Notes: generated by a model not told the origin, from the letters alone. A DNA stretch of 64,000 nucleotides from Mycolicibacterium confluentis (GCF_010729895.1 NZ_AP022612.1:5394001-5458000), one strand, 5' to 3'; counted from the first letter of the stretch, positions 32,878 through 42,300 are shown. Translations and numbers: made by a program.

Positions 32878-33687
32878 TTACATGAGGTAGCCCTCACCTG
32901 CGAAATCGATGCGTCCGTCCGGGTCATAGCTGACCTCGGGGCGCCCGGTGCCCGGGTGCGGGCGCACTCGGGCGGCCACGTCGTAGACCTCGTCGAGCAG
33001 CCGCGGGGTCAGGACCTCCGCGGGCGGCCCGGACCCCACCAGCCGACCCCCGTGCATCACGCAGATCCGATCGCAGTAGTGCGCGGCCAGGTTGAGGTCA
33101 TGCAGCGCGATCACCGCGGTCACCCCCAACCTCCGGGGCAGGGCCAAGGCGTCGAACTGGTGCCGGATGTCGAGGTGGTTGGTCGGTTCGTCCAACACGA
33201 GAAGCCGCGGCTGCTGCGCCAGCGCGCGGGCGATCATCACCCGCTGTCGTTCCCCGCCGGACATCGACGCGATGGGCACCGACGCCAGGTGCCGGCCGTC
33301 GACCAAGGCCAGCGCCTCGTCGATCAGTCGCGCATCGGTGCCGTCGTCGCGCTCGAACATGCGCTTGAACGGTGCCCTGCCCATCGCCACGACGTCGCGG
33401 GCACAGAGGTCGAAGTCGCTCGGTGTCTCCTGCAGCACTGTGGCCACCGACTGCGCCCGCCTGCGGGCCGACATCTGCGTGATGTCGACGTCGTCGAGTC
33501 GCACGCACCCGCTCGTCGGCCGCAGCACCCCCACCAGGGTCTTCAGCAGTGTCGACTTGCCGCACCCGTTGGGGCCGACGACGCCCACCACCTCACCGGG
33601 ACCGGCATGGATCGACACGTCCTGCAGCACGACCGCGCCGCCAAGGCGCACCGACAGCGCGTGCGCCTCGATCCGCGCGGCGTTCAC
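32878..33687 (-). CDS. btuD: ABC transporter ATP-binding protein, probable cobalamin importer
   Basis: A 269-residue FecE/BtuD-type ATPase: Walker A VGPNGCGKSTLLKTL, Q-loop VLQETPSD, signature MSGGERQRVMIARALA, Walker B LLVLDEPTNHLD and H-loop LHDLNLA. GTG 33687 overlaps the permease stop (GTGA), giving translational coupling. It is third in an operon placed behind a cobalamin riboswitch, which is the basis for the vitamin B12 (or cobalt-corrinoid) assignment; the protein itself resembles siderophore ATPases equally. Confidence 0.8.
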   Translation of the reverse strand: MNAARIEAHALSVRLGGAVVLQDVSIHAGPGEVVGVVGPNGCGKSTLLKTLVGVLRPTSGCVRLDDVDITQMSARRRAQSVATVLQETPSDFDLCARDVVAMGRAPFKRMFERDDGTDARLIDEALALVDGRHLASVPIASMSGGERQRVMIARALAQQPRLLVLDEPTNHLDIRHQFDALALPRRLGVTAVIALHDLNLAAHYCDRICVMHGGRLVGSGPPAEVLTPRLLDEVYDVAARVRPHPGTGRPEVSYDPDGRIDFAGEGYLM

Positions 33688-34730
33688 CGCGCGCCCGCCG
33701 AGGCCCGGCGCGCGTCGCGCCGAATCAACCACAGGAAGAACGGGCCGCCGCACAGCGCCGTCAGCACCCCGACCGGAATCTCCTGCGGGGAGGCCAACGT
33801 GCGCGCCGCGGTGTCGGCCAGCACCAGGAACGACGCGCCGGCCAGCGCGGTCGCCGGCAGGGCTCGGCGGTGGTCACTGCCGACGATCAACCGCATCGCG
33901 TGCGGAAGGATCAGCCCGACGAACCCGATCGGGCCGCTGACCGCGACCAGCACCCCGGTCACCAGCGAGGTCAGCACGAACATCCGAGCCCGGAACCGGG
34001 CGGCGTCGACACCCATCGTGGTGGCCGAATCATCTCCGGCGAGAAGCACATTGAGGGTGCGCGACTGTGCCAGCAGGATCGCCATGCCCACCGACACCGC
34101 CGCCAGGGGCAACCACAGGGCGTCCCAGCGTGCGCCGCCGAGGCCGCCGAGCATCCAGGTCAACACCTGGCGCGCGCGGTCTCCGTTGCCGGACAGCATG
34201 ATCATCAGGCTCGTCACCGCCGACAGCACGTAGGCCACCGCGACCCCGGCCAACACCAACCGCGTGGTCGTGATCTGTCCCCCCGCCCGAGACAGCGAAT
34301 ACACCAGCGCCAGAGCGCCCAGCGCCCCGACGAAGGCCGCCACCGACGTCGACATCAGACCGAACACCGCGACACCGGAGAGGATCACCGCGACGGCACC
34401 GACCGAGGCGCCCGAGGACACCCCCAGCAGGAAGGGGTCGGCCAGCGCATTGCGGACCAGCGCCTGCAGCGTCATCCCCACCACGGCCAGGCCCGCCCCG
34501 ACCACCGCGGCCAGCAGCACCCGCGGCGCGCGCACCTGCATCACCACCGTCTCGTGATGCGGGGCACCGAAGCTACCCGCCGTGCCGGGAAGAAGCTGGT
34601 GCGCAAGGATTCTCACCACATCGCCCGGCGCGATACCAATGGAGCCGATGGCCAGGCCCACCAACATCGACAACGCCAGCAGTCCGATCAACGCCGTCAT
34701 GACGGTCCGATACTGCCGCGCGGACTTCAT
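33684..34730 (-). CDS. btuC: FecCD-family ABC permease, probable cobalamin importer
   Basis: A 348-residue protein with about ten membrane helices. RAPRVLLAAVVGAGLAVVG and QALVRNALADPFLLGVSSGA form the FecCD hallmark near helix 3, and FVGLILPHAMRLIVGSDHR is the coupling-helix region that docks on the ATPase. It overlaps btuF upstream (ATGA) and btuD downstream. The family imports B12, haem and ferric siderophores; the riboswitch makes B12 most likely. Confidence 0.85.
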   Translation of the reverse strand: MKSARQYRTVMTALIGLLALSMLVGLAIGSIGIAPGDVVRILAHQLLPGTAGSFGAPHHETVVMQVRAPRVLLAAVVGAGLAVVGMTLQALVRNALADPFLLGVSSGASVGAVAVILSGVAVFGLMSTSVAAFVGALGALALVYSLSRAGGQITTTRLVLAGVAVAYVLSAVTSLMIMLSGNGDRARQVLTWMLGGLGGARWDALWLPLAAVSVGMAILLAQSRTLNVLLAGDDSATTMGVDAARFRARMFVLTSLVTGVLVAVSGPIGFVGLILPHAMRLIVGSDHRRALPATALAGASFLVLADTAARTLASPQEIPVGVLTALCGGPFFLWLIRRDARRASAGAR

Positions 34731-35704
34731 GGGTGCAGCGTCGGATGAAGCTGAGCCGCCAGTGCCTCCACCGCGTAAGGGGCGCGCACGCCCAGCACAG
34801 CGTCCTGCAGCGTCAGCACCGCGAACCTGTCCTCGCGAATCGCCGTGACACCCGCCAGATCCGGGCGGCTGCGCAGGAACTGCTTCTTGGCCTCCACCGA
34901 CGGCGTCCCGAAGTAGTCGTAGATGACGATCGCGTCGGGGTTGCGGTCGAGCACCTGCTCCCAGGACACATCGGCGAAGGTCTCGTCGATGTCGGCGAAG
35001 ATGTTTGTCCCACCTGCCAACTCGATGACCTGGTTGCCGATCCCCTGCCCGCCCGCGGTGAACGCCGTCGCCTCCCCGCTGTCGTAGACGAAGACCTTCA
35101 GCGGCTGGACATCCGCCACCCGGTCCGCGGCGGCCGAGACTCCGGCGCGCATGTCGTCGATCAGCTCCCCCGCACGCTCGGACACGCCGAACACGCGGGC
35201 GATGGTCTCCACCTCGCGGTAGACGTCGTCCATCACGATCGGCGCAGTCGCGCAGTACTCCGGGTTGAGATACGTGGCGATGCCGGCGTCGGCGAAGGCC
35301 TGCCGGGATCGACCTGCGGTCTCGTCGAAGGTGCTCTTGTATCCCCCGTAGACGAAATCCGGTGCCACCGCGAGCAACTGCTCAAACGAGGCATCCTGCG
35401 CCGAGATCTGGGGGATGTTCTCGTAGGCCTCGGCGTAGCGGGGCAGCGGTGGGTTGTCCGGATACGCCGTCCCCACCATCGAATCCTGCAGTCCCAGCGC
35501 AAGAAGCAGTTCGGCAGAGTGCTGGTAGTAGCCGACCGCCCTGGATGGGGGTCGCGCCACGGTCACCTGCTCGCCGCAGTTGTCGAGTGTGATCGGGAAG
35601 CCGTCGGGCGCGGCATGCGCCCCGTCGGGGTCGGTGTCTGTGGCACAGCCTGAGCTGGTCAGAACGGTCAGCAGGGCAAGAGCAACGGGTATGACAGATC
35701 GCAC
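34727..35704 (-). CDS. btuF: Periplasmic-binding lipoprotein of the probable cobalamin importer
   Basis: A 325-residue class III substrate-binding protein. The signal peptide ends at SSGC, a slightly unusual lipobox, for lipid anchoring. Then come TLDNCGEQVTVARPPSRAVG, the two-lobed FecB/BtuF fold with VAPDFVYGGYKS, the linking helix, and VSWEQVLDRNPDAIVIYDYF. It lies directly behind the cobalamin riboswitch (35745-35905), so cobalamin is the probable ligand. Confidence 0.85.
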   Translation of the reverse strand: MRSVIPVALALLTVLTSSGCATDTDPDGAHAAPDGFPITLDNCGEQVTVARPPSRAVGYYQHSAELLLALGLQDSMVGTAYPDNPPLPRYAEAYENIPQISAQDASFEQLLAVAPDFVYGGYKSTFDETAGRSRQAFADAGIATYLNPEYCATAPIVMDDVYREVETIARVFGVSERAGELIDDMRAGVSAAADRVADVQPLKVFVYDSGEATAFTAGGQGIGNQVIELAGGTNIFADIDETFADVSWEQVLDRNPDAIVIYDYFGTPSVEAKKQFLRSRPDLAGVTAIREDRFAVLTLQDAVLGVRAPYAVEALAAQLHPTLHP

Positions 35705-35744
35705 GTCTCAGCTCCATCCGGGATCCGCGTCCCAGAGTTGGTGG

Positions 35745-35905
35745 TCCGTTGAGCGCAGTATCCTGGCTCCTGGATCGACGCTCACCCGACCTTCCAGCCT
35801 CGCGGCCGTGGTCTGCGCGGGTTCGCTCCCCAGTCACAGTGGCGGGACCGCACCGGATTCACACCGGTTTCCTGCCCACCCAACGGAGTCGGCCGGTGGC
35901 CGACA
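35745..35905 (-). ncRNA. Cobalamin (B12) riboswitch
   Basis: The minus strand shows the conserved core AAACCGGTGTGAATCCGGT, then GGTCCCGCCACTGTGA, and after a variable part the B12 box GGAGCCAGGATACTG. These are the hallmarks of the cobalamin riboswitch class. It sits about 40-200 nt before the btuF start and should turn the importer off when adenosyl- or methylcobalamin is plentiful. The 5' boundary is approximate. Confidence 0.93.
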
Positions 35906-35913
35906 CGCCGACC

Positions 35914-36357
35914 CTAGGTCACCGGCAGGTCATAGTCCATCGGCGGCCCGTCCTGGCCGACGAGGTCCCGGTCGGCGATCGTCGTCGCCACCTGGGTTCC
36001 GTTCTGCTCGGTGGCCTGTACGACGATCACGTCGTTGACCGCGAACTGGGCACCGGATTCGAGGATCTGCGCCGTCTGCGGCGTGATGCGGAACGTGATG
36101 ATCTGCCCGTCGCTGGCCTTGGTGGTGATCGAGTCGGCCGAGGTGGCGATCACCTGGCCGATGCGCTCGGTCGGCGTGACCGCCGCACTCACCGCAGAGC
36201 GCTGGGCGGGGGCCGACGCCTGCGGTGCGGGGTCGGGACTGGCCAACAGCGATGGCAACAGCCACCCGGCAGCGGCGGCCGCGGCGACCGCTGTCACCTC
36301 CGCGGCGCGTCGGCGTCCTCGGTGCTGGTCAGGCTGTCGGTGTGTGTTCACTGTCAT
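35914..36357 (-). CDS. Membrane-anchored or secreted protein of unknown function (DUF5666-like)
   Basis: A 147-residue protein with a polar, Arg-rich N-terminus and one hydrophobic span (VTAVAAAAAAGWLLPSLLA) that acts as anchor or signal. A Ser/Ala/Pro linker follows, and a small beta-rich domain (IGQVIATSADSITTKASDG, FRITPQTAQI, NDVIVVQ) resembles the DUF5666/OB-like strands. ATG 36357 is chosen because AGGAGCC stands about 8 nt upstream. It ends just before the riboswitch. Function unknown. Confidence 0.7.
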   Translation of the reverse strand: MTVNTHRQPDQHRGRRRAAEVTAVAAAAAAGWLLPSLLASPDPAPQASAPAQRSAVSAAVTPTERIGQVIATSADSITTKASDGQIITFRITPQTAQILESGAQFAVNDVIVVQATEQNGTQVATTIADRDLVGQDGPPMDYDLPVT

Positions 36358-36566
36358 CTTCAAGGCTCCTGCGCGCCGGTTTGTTCCAGGGCTGCTGGTC
36401 AGCGGCGAGCAAACTCCGCTGCGGGCGCTGTACGGCAACGGCGCGCTCTGGGGTTAATACCCAATGTGGGCGCTGTCCAAAAACGGAACACGTAGGCACC
36501 CCTCGGCTCGGCCAGGACTCTCCGCGGTGGAGTCTTGATCAGCGGCGCATCCAGAACGCCAACGAC

Positions 36567-38240
36567 TCAGCGCGGTAGCGGTTCGGCAACCGGGTCCGCC
36601 GAGTCCACAGGTCCTGCCGGAACGCCGGCGCCCACCTGTGCCCGCGGACGCAGCCGATTCGGCAGCCAACGGGGCGGAGCATCGGGCGCGCGGTCGAACA
36701 CCCCACCCACCGGATCGTCGAGGCGACCGTTCCACCGCACCAGGTCCTCCTGCGGGCGGTAGATCTGCCGGATCACCAACGCGCACAGCACAACCACCGC
36801 GATGTCACGCAGCAGCACCGTCAACGTGAACCACTGCTCGGGCAGGCCGCGGTTGGCCTCGCCGTAGAGGAACAGCATCCGGGGCACCCAGACCAGCGCA
36901 TCAATCGTCATCCAGGCCAACAGGATTCGCCGGTGTGGCAGCGCCAGCACGGCCAACGGTACGAGCCACAGCGAGAACTGCGGACTCCACACCTTGTTGG
37001 TCAGCAGGAAGGCCGCCACCACCAGGAACGCCAACTGCGCCACCCGGGGACGCTGCGGCGCGGTCAGCGCGATGTACGCAATACCCACACAACACAGCAC
37101 GAACAGCAGCGCCACGACAGCGTTGAGGATCGTGGGCGGTTCCCAGAAGCCGAGGTCGCGGTCGAAACCCGGCCAGCCCGTGAAGGATCGCACGACGTTG
37201 TAGAGCGAATCCATGTCATCGCCGCGACGGGTGTTGAGCCGGAAGAACTCCGACCATCCGCGCGGGAACATCAGCATGATCGGCAGGTTCACCACCAGCC
37301 AGGCCGTGATGGCGGCGAAGGCTGCCTTGCCCACGTCGACCAGTCGGCCGGTCCGGAGGCCCAGCAGCACCAGCGGAACGAACAGCAGCAGCGGATACAG
37401 CTTGGCGGCGACCCCGAGGCCGATCAGCGCACCGGCCAACACGGGGCGCCGGCGCGCCCAGGCCAGCAGGCCACCCATCGCGAAAGCCGTTGCCAGCGCG
37501 TCGAAATTGGTGAAGATCTGGAAGATGATCAGCGGTGACGCGGCGACCAGAACGGCATCCCAGACGCGTCGGCCCGCCAGCATCGCGGTCGCCCACACCG
37601 TGACAAGCCAGGCCAGCGCCAAGCCCAGCGCCGCGAAGTTGAAGAACATCACCACCTCGGCGACCACCGGGATGGCGACCGTCTTGGTCACTGCCGTATA
37701 GGTTTTCGCCAGCGCCATCGACACGTACTGGTAGACCCCGGTGAGCACCGGATACTCCATGTAGCGCACGGCCGGCGTGCCGTCGTACTGCAGACGCTGG
37801 GTGCCGGTGTCGTCAGTCTCGAGCCAACTGGACTTGTACGGAAAGAGCCCCTTGCTCAACAACTCCGCGCCGTAGAGCGGCACGGTGTCGGAGTAGCACA
37901 GCTGGTAATAGGCGCGCTGCTGCGACCAGTTGGCCACCCGCTGATCCGCGGTGCCCTCGCCGACGGTCTGCAGGCACGGAGACTTGGTCGCCCAGCCCAG
38001 GCCGAGGAACACCAGCGCCACGATGAAGATCACGCGCAGCGGGGTCATGAACCTCGTGCGGCCGATCAGCGCGTGGCGTCCGACGGGACCTCCGCCCACC
38101 TCGGCCAGCGCCGCCCCGAGAGTGTCGTTGCGGCTGGGCAGGTCCCGGTCGTCGGCCGAACGCCGATCGGCGGCCAGCGGCAGCGGCGACACCGTCGGGC
38201 GCGGGTCCTCATCAGTGTCGGCCCGGTGGTCGGGCGTCAC
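36567..38240 (-). CDS. GT87-family glycosyltransferase, polytopic (Rv0051 equivalent)
   Basis: A 557-residue integral membrane protein. After a charged cytoplasmic N-terminus and one membrane helix there is a long extracytoplasmic loop, then about ten more helices. The first loop has the acidic patch of GT-C enzymes (YGAELLSKGLFPY then KSSWLETDDTG). It probably uses polyprenyl-phosphate mannose or another sugar for envelope glycans. It overlaps the ponA1 stop by 4 bp, so it is co-transcribed with the cell-wall synthase, as in M. tuberculosis. Confidence 0.85.
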   Translation of the reverse strand: MTPDHRADTDEDPRPTVSPLPLAADRRSADDRDLPSRNDTLGAALAEVGGGPVGRHALIGRTRFMTPLRVIFIVALVFLGLGWATKSPCLQTVGEGTADQRVANWSQQRAYYQLCYSDTVPLYGAELLSKGLFPYKSSWLETDDTGTQRLQYDGTPAVRYMEYPVLTGVYQYVSMALAKTYTAVTKTVAIPVVAEVVMFFNFAALGLALAWLVTVWATAMLAGRRVWDAVLVAASPLIIFQIFTNFDALATAFAMGGLLAWARRRPVLAGALIGLGVAAKLYPLLLFVPLVLLGLRTGRLVDVGKAAFAAITAWLVVNLPIMLMFPRGWSEFFRLNTRRGDDMDSLYNVVRSFTGWPGFDRDLGFWEPPTILNAVVALLFVLCCVGIAYIALTAPQRPRVAQLAFLVVAAFLLTNKVWSPQFSLWLVPLAVLALPHRRILLAWMTIDALVWVPRMLFLYGEANRGLPEQWFTLTVLLRDIAVVVLCALVIRQIYRPQEDLVRWNGRLDDPVGGVFDRAPDAPPRWLPNRLRPRAQVGAGVPAGPVDSADPVAEPLPR

Positions 38241-40825
38241 GGCGGCGGAGGCGGCGGCGGAATCGGTGCGTTGGGATCAACCGGACCCGGCGGCGGAGGC
38301 GCGTCCGGTGGCGGCGGCATGACCGTCGTCGGCGGACCGATCGGAATCGTGATGCCCGGGGCGATCTCGATGGTCGGCTGGATGACCGTTCCGACCGGCG
38401 GGGGCGGCGGCTCGGTCGGGCTCGGCGGCGGAGGAGGCGGTGCGGCGGGAACGCCGGCGTAGCCGCCGATCTCGGTCGGCTTGGGGAAGGTCTCGTTGTC
38501 GGTGCCCTTGAGCGCACCATCCATCGTGGCCTTCCAGATATCGGCCGGCAGACCCGAGCCGTATACCGGTCCACCCCACTTGTTCACCAGCGGCTTGTCT
38601 CCGCCGGTGGTGCCGACCCAGACGGCGGTGGACAGCGACGGGGTGTACCCGACCATCCAGGCGTCGCGGTTCGCGCCGGTGTCGCCCAGCTGGTTGGTTC
38701 CGGTCTTGGCCGCCGAAGCGCGGCCGCCCGCGAGGTTATGACCCTTGGACCAGCCCGCGATCGGCTGCATCGCCGAGGTCACGTTGTCGGCCACGTCCTT
38801 CTCGATGCGCTGCTCGCCCGAGTTGTCCTGCGAGGCGGCGTCGAAGAGCACCTCACCCTCGCGGTTGACGACCTTCTCCACGAAGTGCGGCGCGCGGTAC
38901 ACACCCGAGGCGGCCAGCGTCGCGTACGCCGACGCCATGTCGATGACGCGGGACTGGTACTGACCCAGCACCACACCGTTGTTCGGCGGGCCACCCTCGC
39001 CGTCCTCACTCAGCGTGTGGCTGACGCCGGGGAAGCTGGTCGCGATGCCCGCGCGGTGGGCGGCGTCGGCGACGTCGGCGGGCCCGTTCTCGAGCTTGAG
39101 CATCAGGCGGTAGTAGCTGGTGTTCAGCGACCGCTTGAGGGCCTCGGCGATGTTGCAGGTGCCGCACCCGTCGCCCTCGACGTTGCCGATCTCGATGCCG
39201 TTGACCGTCAGCGGAGAGCTGTCGATCTGGTAGCCCAGCCCCATGCCCTGTTCGAGCGCGGCCACGAGCGCGAACACCTTGAACGACGATCCGGTGGGCA
39301 ACCCGGCCTGCGCGAAGTCGAAGCCGTTGGCGTCGGAACCGCCGTAGTAGGCCTTCACTCCCCCGGTCCTGGGGTCGATCGACACCACCGCGGCGCGCAT
39401 GTCGGGGTCTTGGCCGTCTATGTAGTCGGCGACCGCCTCCTCGGCGGCCGCCTGCGCCTGCGGGTCGATGGTCGTGGTGATCTGCAGACCCTCGGTGTTC
39501 AACTGCTGCTCACTGACGTTGAACAGATCCAGCAGTTCCCGGATCACCTGCCGCTCGATCAGGCCGTTGGGCCCGGTGGTCTGGTCGGCGTTGCGCGCGG
39601 CGTCCGGGGACACCGTGGGCGGGAACACCTGCGCCAGGCGGTCCGCCTCGGTCAGCACCCCCATGTCGACCATGCCGTCGAGCACCCAGTTCCACCGGTC
39701 GGCGGCCCCCTCGGGGTCGATGGCCGGGTCCAGTGTCGAGGGACGCTGGATCAGCGCGGCCAGCAGCGCACCCTCGGCGACCGTCAACTGGTCGACGGGC
39801 TTGTCGAAGTACGCCTTGGACGCCGCGCCGATGCCGTAGGCGCCGCGGCCGAAATAGATGATGTTCAAATACGATTCGAGCACCTGGTCTTTGGGCCATT
39901 CGCGCGACATCTTGGTCGAGATGACCAGTTCCTTGGCCTTGCGCACCAGGCCGCCCAGGCCGCTGCGGGCGTCACCGACGAGCGCGTTCTTGACGTACTG
40001 CTGGGTGATCGTCGAACCACCCTGCATATCGCCGCCGAAGATGTTGTTCTTGAACGCCCGCGCGAAGCCCGTGATGGAGAAGCCCGGATTGCTGTAGAAG
40101 TCACGGTCTTCGGCGGCCATCACCGCTTCGCGGACGTGGACTGGGATCTGGTCGATCTTGACGTCGACCCGGTTGCCCTCGGGCGGAACGATCTTGGCGA
40201 TCTGAGAGCCATCGCTGGCCAGGATCGTCGACACCTGCGGTGTGCGGATGTCGCCGGGCTTGGGCACCTCGACGATGGTGTAGGCCATCGCGAAGGTGAT
40301 GATCGGCAGCAGCAGGAACGCCACCACGCAGGCCACGGCGCCGCGCCGGACCCAGCGCCAGTTGATGTTCGGAAGCTGCCAGCCCGGACCCTTCGGGCCG
40401 CCGCCGCCTCCGCCGCGTGGGGGTGGCGGCGGTTCGACCGGCGGCTTGGGCGGCGGAGTGCCGTCCAACGCGGCCTTGACGACGTCGATCGGATCGCGCA
40501 GACGCGGATCGGCGCCGCGCACGGGTTCGATGATCGCGGTGGGGCGCAGGTCCGGCGCGCCGGACGGATTTCCCGGGCGGGGCGCGTGCCGACCGGGCGC
40601 CGGGCGGGACGGGACCGTCGGCTTGGCCGACGGGTTGTTGTCACGCGGTGTCGGCCTGGCTGCGGGGGTGTCACGCCGTGTCGTCGGCCCAGCGGCCGGA
40701 TTGTTGTCGCGCGGCGGGACCTGGGTTCTGGGCGCTCTCAGCGCCTCCGTCGCGCGCACGTCGTCGCCCGATGCACCCCGCGGGGCATCAGAGGCGGACC
40801 GGTCGTGGCGCCCTTCGCTATTCAC
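38237..40825 (-). CDS. ponA1: Bifunctional penicillin-binding protein PonA1
   Basis: An 862-residue class A PBP. A proline-rich cytoplasmic tail (about 1-150) is followed by one membrane helix (VACVVAFLLLPIITFAMAYT). The GT51 transglycosylase has AAEDRDFYSNPGF with the catalytic Glu, QQYVKNAL and ESYLNIIYFGRGAYG. The transpeptidase has the SxxK site GSSFKVFAL and KTGTNQLGD. The C-terminal tail is Pro/Gly-rich with no PASTA domain, as in PonA1. GTG 40825 is chosen because it overlaps the preceding stop by 8 bp; the frame is open 60 bp further. It polymerises and cross-links peptidoglycan. Confidence 0.95.
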   Translation of the reverse strand: MNSEGRHDRSASDAPRGASGDDVRATEALRAPRTQVPPRDNNPAAGPTTRRDTPAARPTPRDNNPSAKPTVPSRPAPGRHAPRPGNPSGAPDLRPTAIIEPVRGADPRLRDPIDVVKAALDGTPPPKPPVEPPPPPRGGGGGGPKGPGWQLPNINWRWVRRGAVACVVAFLLLPIITFAMAYTIVEVPKPGDIRTPQVSTILASDGSQIAKIVPPEGNRVDVKIDQIPVHVREAVMAAEDRDFYSNPGFSITGFARAFKNNIFGGDMQGGSTITQQYVKNALVGDARSGLGGLVRKAKELVISTKMSREWPKDQVLESYLNIIYFGRGAYGIGAASKAYFDKPVDQLTVAEGALLAALIQRPSTLDPAIDPEGAADRWNWVLDGMVDMGVLTEADRLAQVFPPTVSPDAARNADQTTGPNGLIERQVIRELLDLFNVSEQQLNTEGLQITTTIDPQAQAAAEEAVADYIDGQDPDMRAAVVSIDPRTGGVKAYYGGSDANGFDFAQAGLPTGSSFKVFALVAALEQGMGLGYQIDSSPLTVNGIEIGNVEGDGCGTCNIAEALKRSLNTSYYRLMLKLENGPADVADAAHRAGIATSFPGVSHTLSEDGEGGPPNNGVVLGQYQSRVIDMASAYATLAASGVYRAPHFVEKVVNREGEVLFDAASQDNSGEQRIEKDVADNVTSAMQPIAGWSKGHNLAGGRASAAKTGTNQLGDTGANRDAWMVGYTPSLSTAVWVGTTGGDKPLVNKWGGPVYGSGLPADIWKATMDGALKGTDNETFPKPTEIGGYAGVPAAPPPPPPSPTEPPPPPVGTVIQPTIEIAPGITIPIGPPTTVMPPPPDAPPPPGPVDPNAPIPPPPPPP

Positions 40826-41237
40826 TGGCCGTGCGCGCGCCCTTGCGCGCCGGTCGGGTACGGGCCTTGGGTGACTTGGGTGCACCCAGCACGTACGACT
40901 TCACCAGGTGATTCCAGCTGCAGGTTCGGCATACCTCCACCACATGTACCGCGAATTCCTCATATCGAGTTGCGAGCAGCACCAGTTCCTCGGCGGTGCG
41001 CGCCGAACCCGACACCGGCCCCAAGTGTTCACCGAACACCCAGGACACCAGTGTGAGCTGCTCTTTTCGGCAGATCGGGCACATCACTGAACTGGGCTTG
41101 CCATGGAACTTCGCGGCCCGCAGCAGGTAGGGGTTGGCGTCGCACACCTCGGTGACGCCCGTCCGGCCGGAATAGACCTCGGCCAGCAGTGAGCGCCGCC
41201 GGAGGGCGTAGTCCACCACCTGTCGCTGCAACCGCAC
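40818..41237 (-). CDS. DUF5318 zinc-ribbon protein (Rv0049 equivalent)
   Basis: A 139-residue protein. It carries MCPICRKEQLTLVSWVFG and VEVCRTCSWNHLVKSYVLG, two CxxC pairs that should bind one zinc. The C-terminus is Lys/Arg-rich. It is found only in actinobacteria, beside ponA1; its function is unknown. Its stop overlaps the ponA1 start, so the two are translationally coupled. Confidence 0.88.
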   Translation of the reverse strand: MRLQRQVVDYALRRRSLLAEVYSGRTGVTEVCDANPYLLRAAKFHGKPSSVMCPICRKEQLTLVSWVFGEHLGPVSGSARTAEELVLLATRYEEFAVHVVEVCRTCSWNHLVKSYVLGAPKSPKARTRPARKGARTASE

Positions 41238-41365
41238 GAGGACCAGAGTACGTCGGCGCTTTCGGGGCCGAGGAGCGACGGGCCAGCAGCGGGCGACTTC
41301 GATGGCCGAGCGGACGTCGTCTCGCTCACCCCCTACAAGGGCTGTTCACCTCTTACGATCATCGC

Positions 41366-42244
41366 GTGGCAGCAGCAGGTTCTGTGCGACGTACCCCCAA
41401 CACCCGGGCCAAGGACAGTGATCGGGACGACACCTGCCAGGTGCTCGACAGTGCTCTGGCCGACGGTCAACTGTCCGGCGAGGAGCACCGTCAGCGGGTG
41501 GCGGCGGCGACCAGCGCCCCGACGCTCGGCGATCTGCAGGCGCTCGTGAGCGATCTGCAGACCGAGAACGCCCCCGTCCAACTGCCCGACCTCAAGAGGC
41601 CATCGCCATTGGCCGGCCGGGACGGCGGCGGCTGGGGCATCAGGGCCGCGGTCGCCGCGGTGCTGGTGCTGCTGGGCGTCGGCATCGGCTGGGGGTTGTA
41701 CGGCAACACCTCGTCACCGCTGAGCTTCCAGTCCGACCCGGGCGCCAAGGCCGACGGGATCCCGGCCAAGGTGCTGACCCCGCCACGGCAACTGCACTCG
41801 TTGGGCGGGCTGACCGGCCTGTTCGAGCAGATGCGGGTCAAATTCGGCGACGCTAAAGGCTACGACCTGACGATCTTCGAGGACTACGCGTCGCTGGAGC
41901 GCCCCGATCCGACCGAACCGCGGCGCGTGCTGCGCTACTCCTACCGCGGGGGTTGGGACGACCCGTCGGAGACGAGCGCCAGTTCGGATGCCCGACTGGT
42001 CGACCTCGGGGCGTTCGACATCCCGGCCCTGGTCGCATTGGTCCGCGGCGCCCCCGAGACCTTGGGAATCAACCCCACCGAGGTCAAGAGCACCCACATC
42101 AGCATCGAGCCCAACAGCGACATCACCGCCCCGGCCGACAGCATCGAGATCGCCGTGTACGTCACGCCGAAGTTCGGCAACAGCGGATACATCGAGTTCA
42201 ACGGTGATCTGACCACCAAACGGGTGAATTACCCCAGCCCCTGA
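41366..42244 (+). CDS. DUF1707-domain single-span membrane protein (Rv0048c equivalent)
   Basis: A 292-residue protein. The N-terminal DUF1707 motif RAKDSDRDDTCQVLDSALAD plus GQLSGEEHRQRVAAA (about 12-60) is followed by one membrane span (AAVAAVLVLLGVGIGWGLYG) and a 170-residue external domain with no recognised fold. GTG 41366 is probable. It is divergent from the ponA1 block. Function unknown. Confidence 0.85.
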   Translation: MAAAGSVRRTPNTRAKDSDRDDTCQVLDSALADGQLSGEEHRQRVAAATSAPTLGDLQALVSDLQTENAPVQLPDLKRPSPLAGRDGGGWGIRAAVAAVLVLLGVGIGWGLYGNTSSPLSFQSDPGAKADGIPAKVLTPPRQLHSLGGLTGLFEQMRVKFGDAKGYDLTIFEDYASLERPDPTEPRRVLRYSYRGGWDDPSETSASSDARLVDLGAFDIPALVALVRGAPETLGINPTEVKSTHISIEPNSDITAPADSIEIAVYVTPKFGNSGYIEFNGDLTTKRVNYPSP

Positions 42245-42281
42245 GCGCCTCCGGCTCGATGGCACCCATCGGGCTGATGTA

Positions 42282-42300
42282 GCGCCGTATATATCGGCGC
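42282..42300. promoter_or_regulatory. Candidate PadR operator
   Basis: Perfect palindrome GCGCCG-TATATAT-CGGCGC, 63 bp before the PadR start. The AT-rich spacer may overlap a -10 element. PadR repressors commonly control their own operon, which here includes ino1. Confidence 0.5.

Noticed and set aside
31681..34233. 850-codon plus-strand frame over rpsR, ssb, rpsF and btuD
   Set aside because: The opposite strand carries four well-known genes; the frame has low-complexity His/Arg/Gly composition and no ribosome-binding site.
35914..36438. Start of the DUF5666-like gene at 36438
   Set aside because: The extra N-terminal 27 residues have no support, whereas ATG 36357 has a good Shine-Dalgarno and starts before the membrane span.
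38738..41056. 772-codon plus-strand frame over ponA1
   Set aside because: It is complementary to the conserved penicillin-binding protein and shows no domain; shadow frame.
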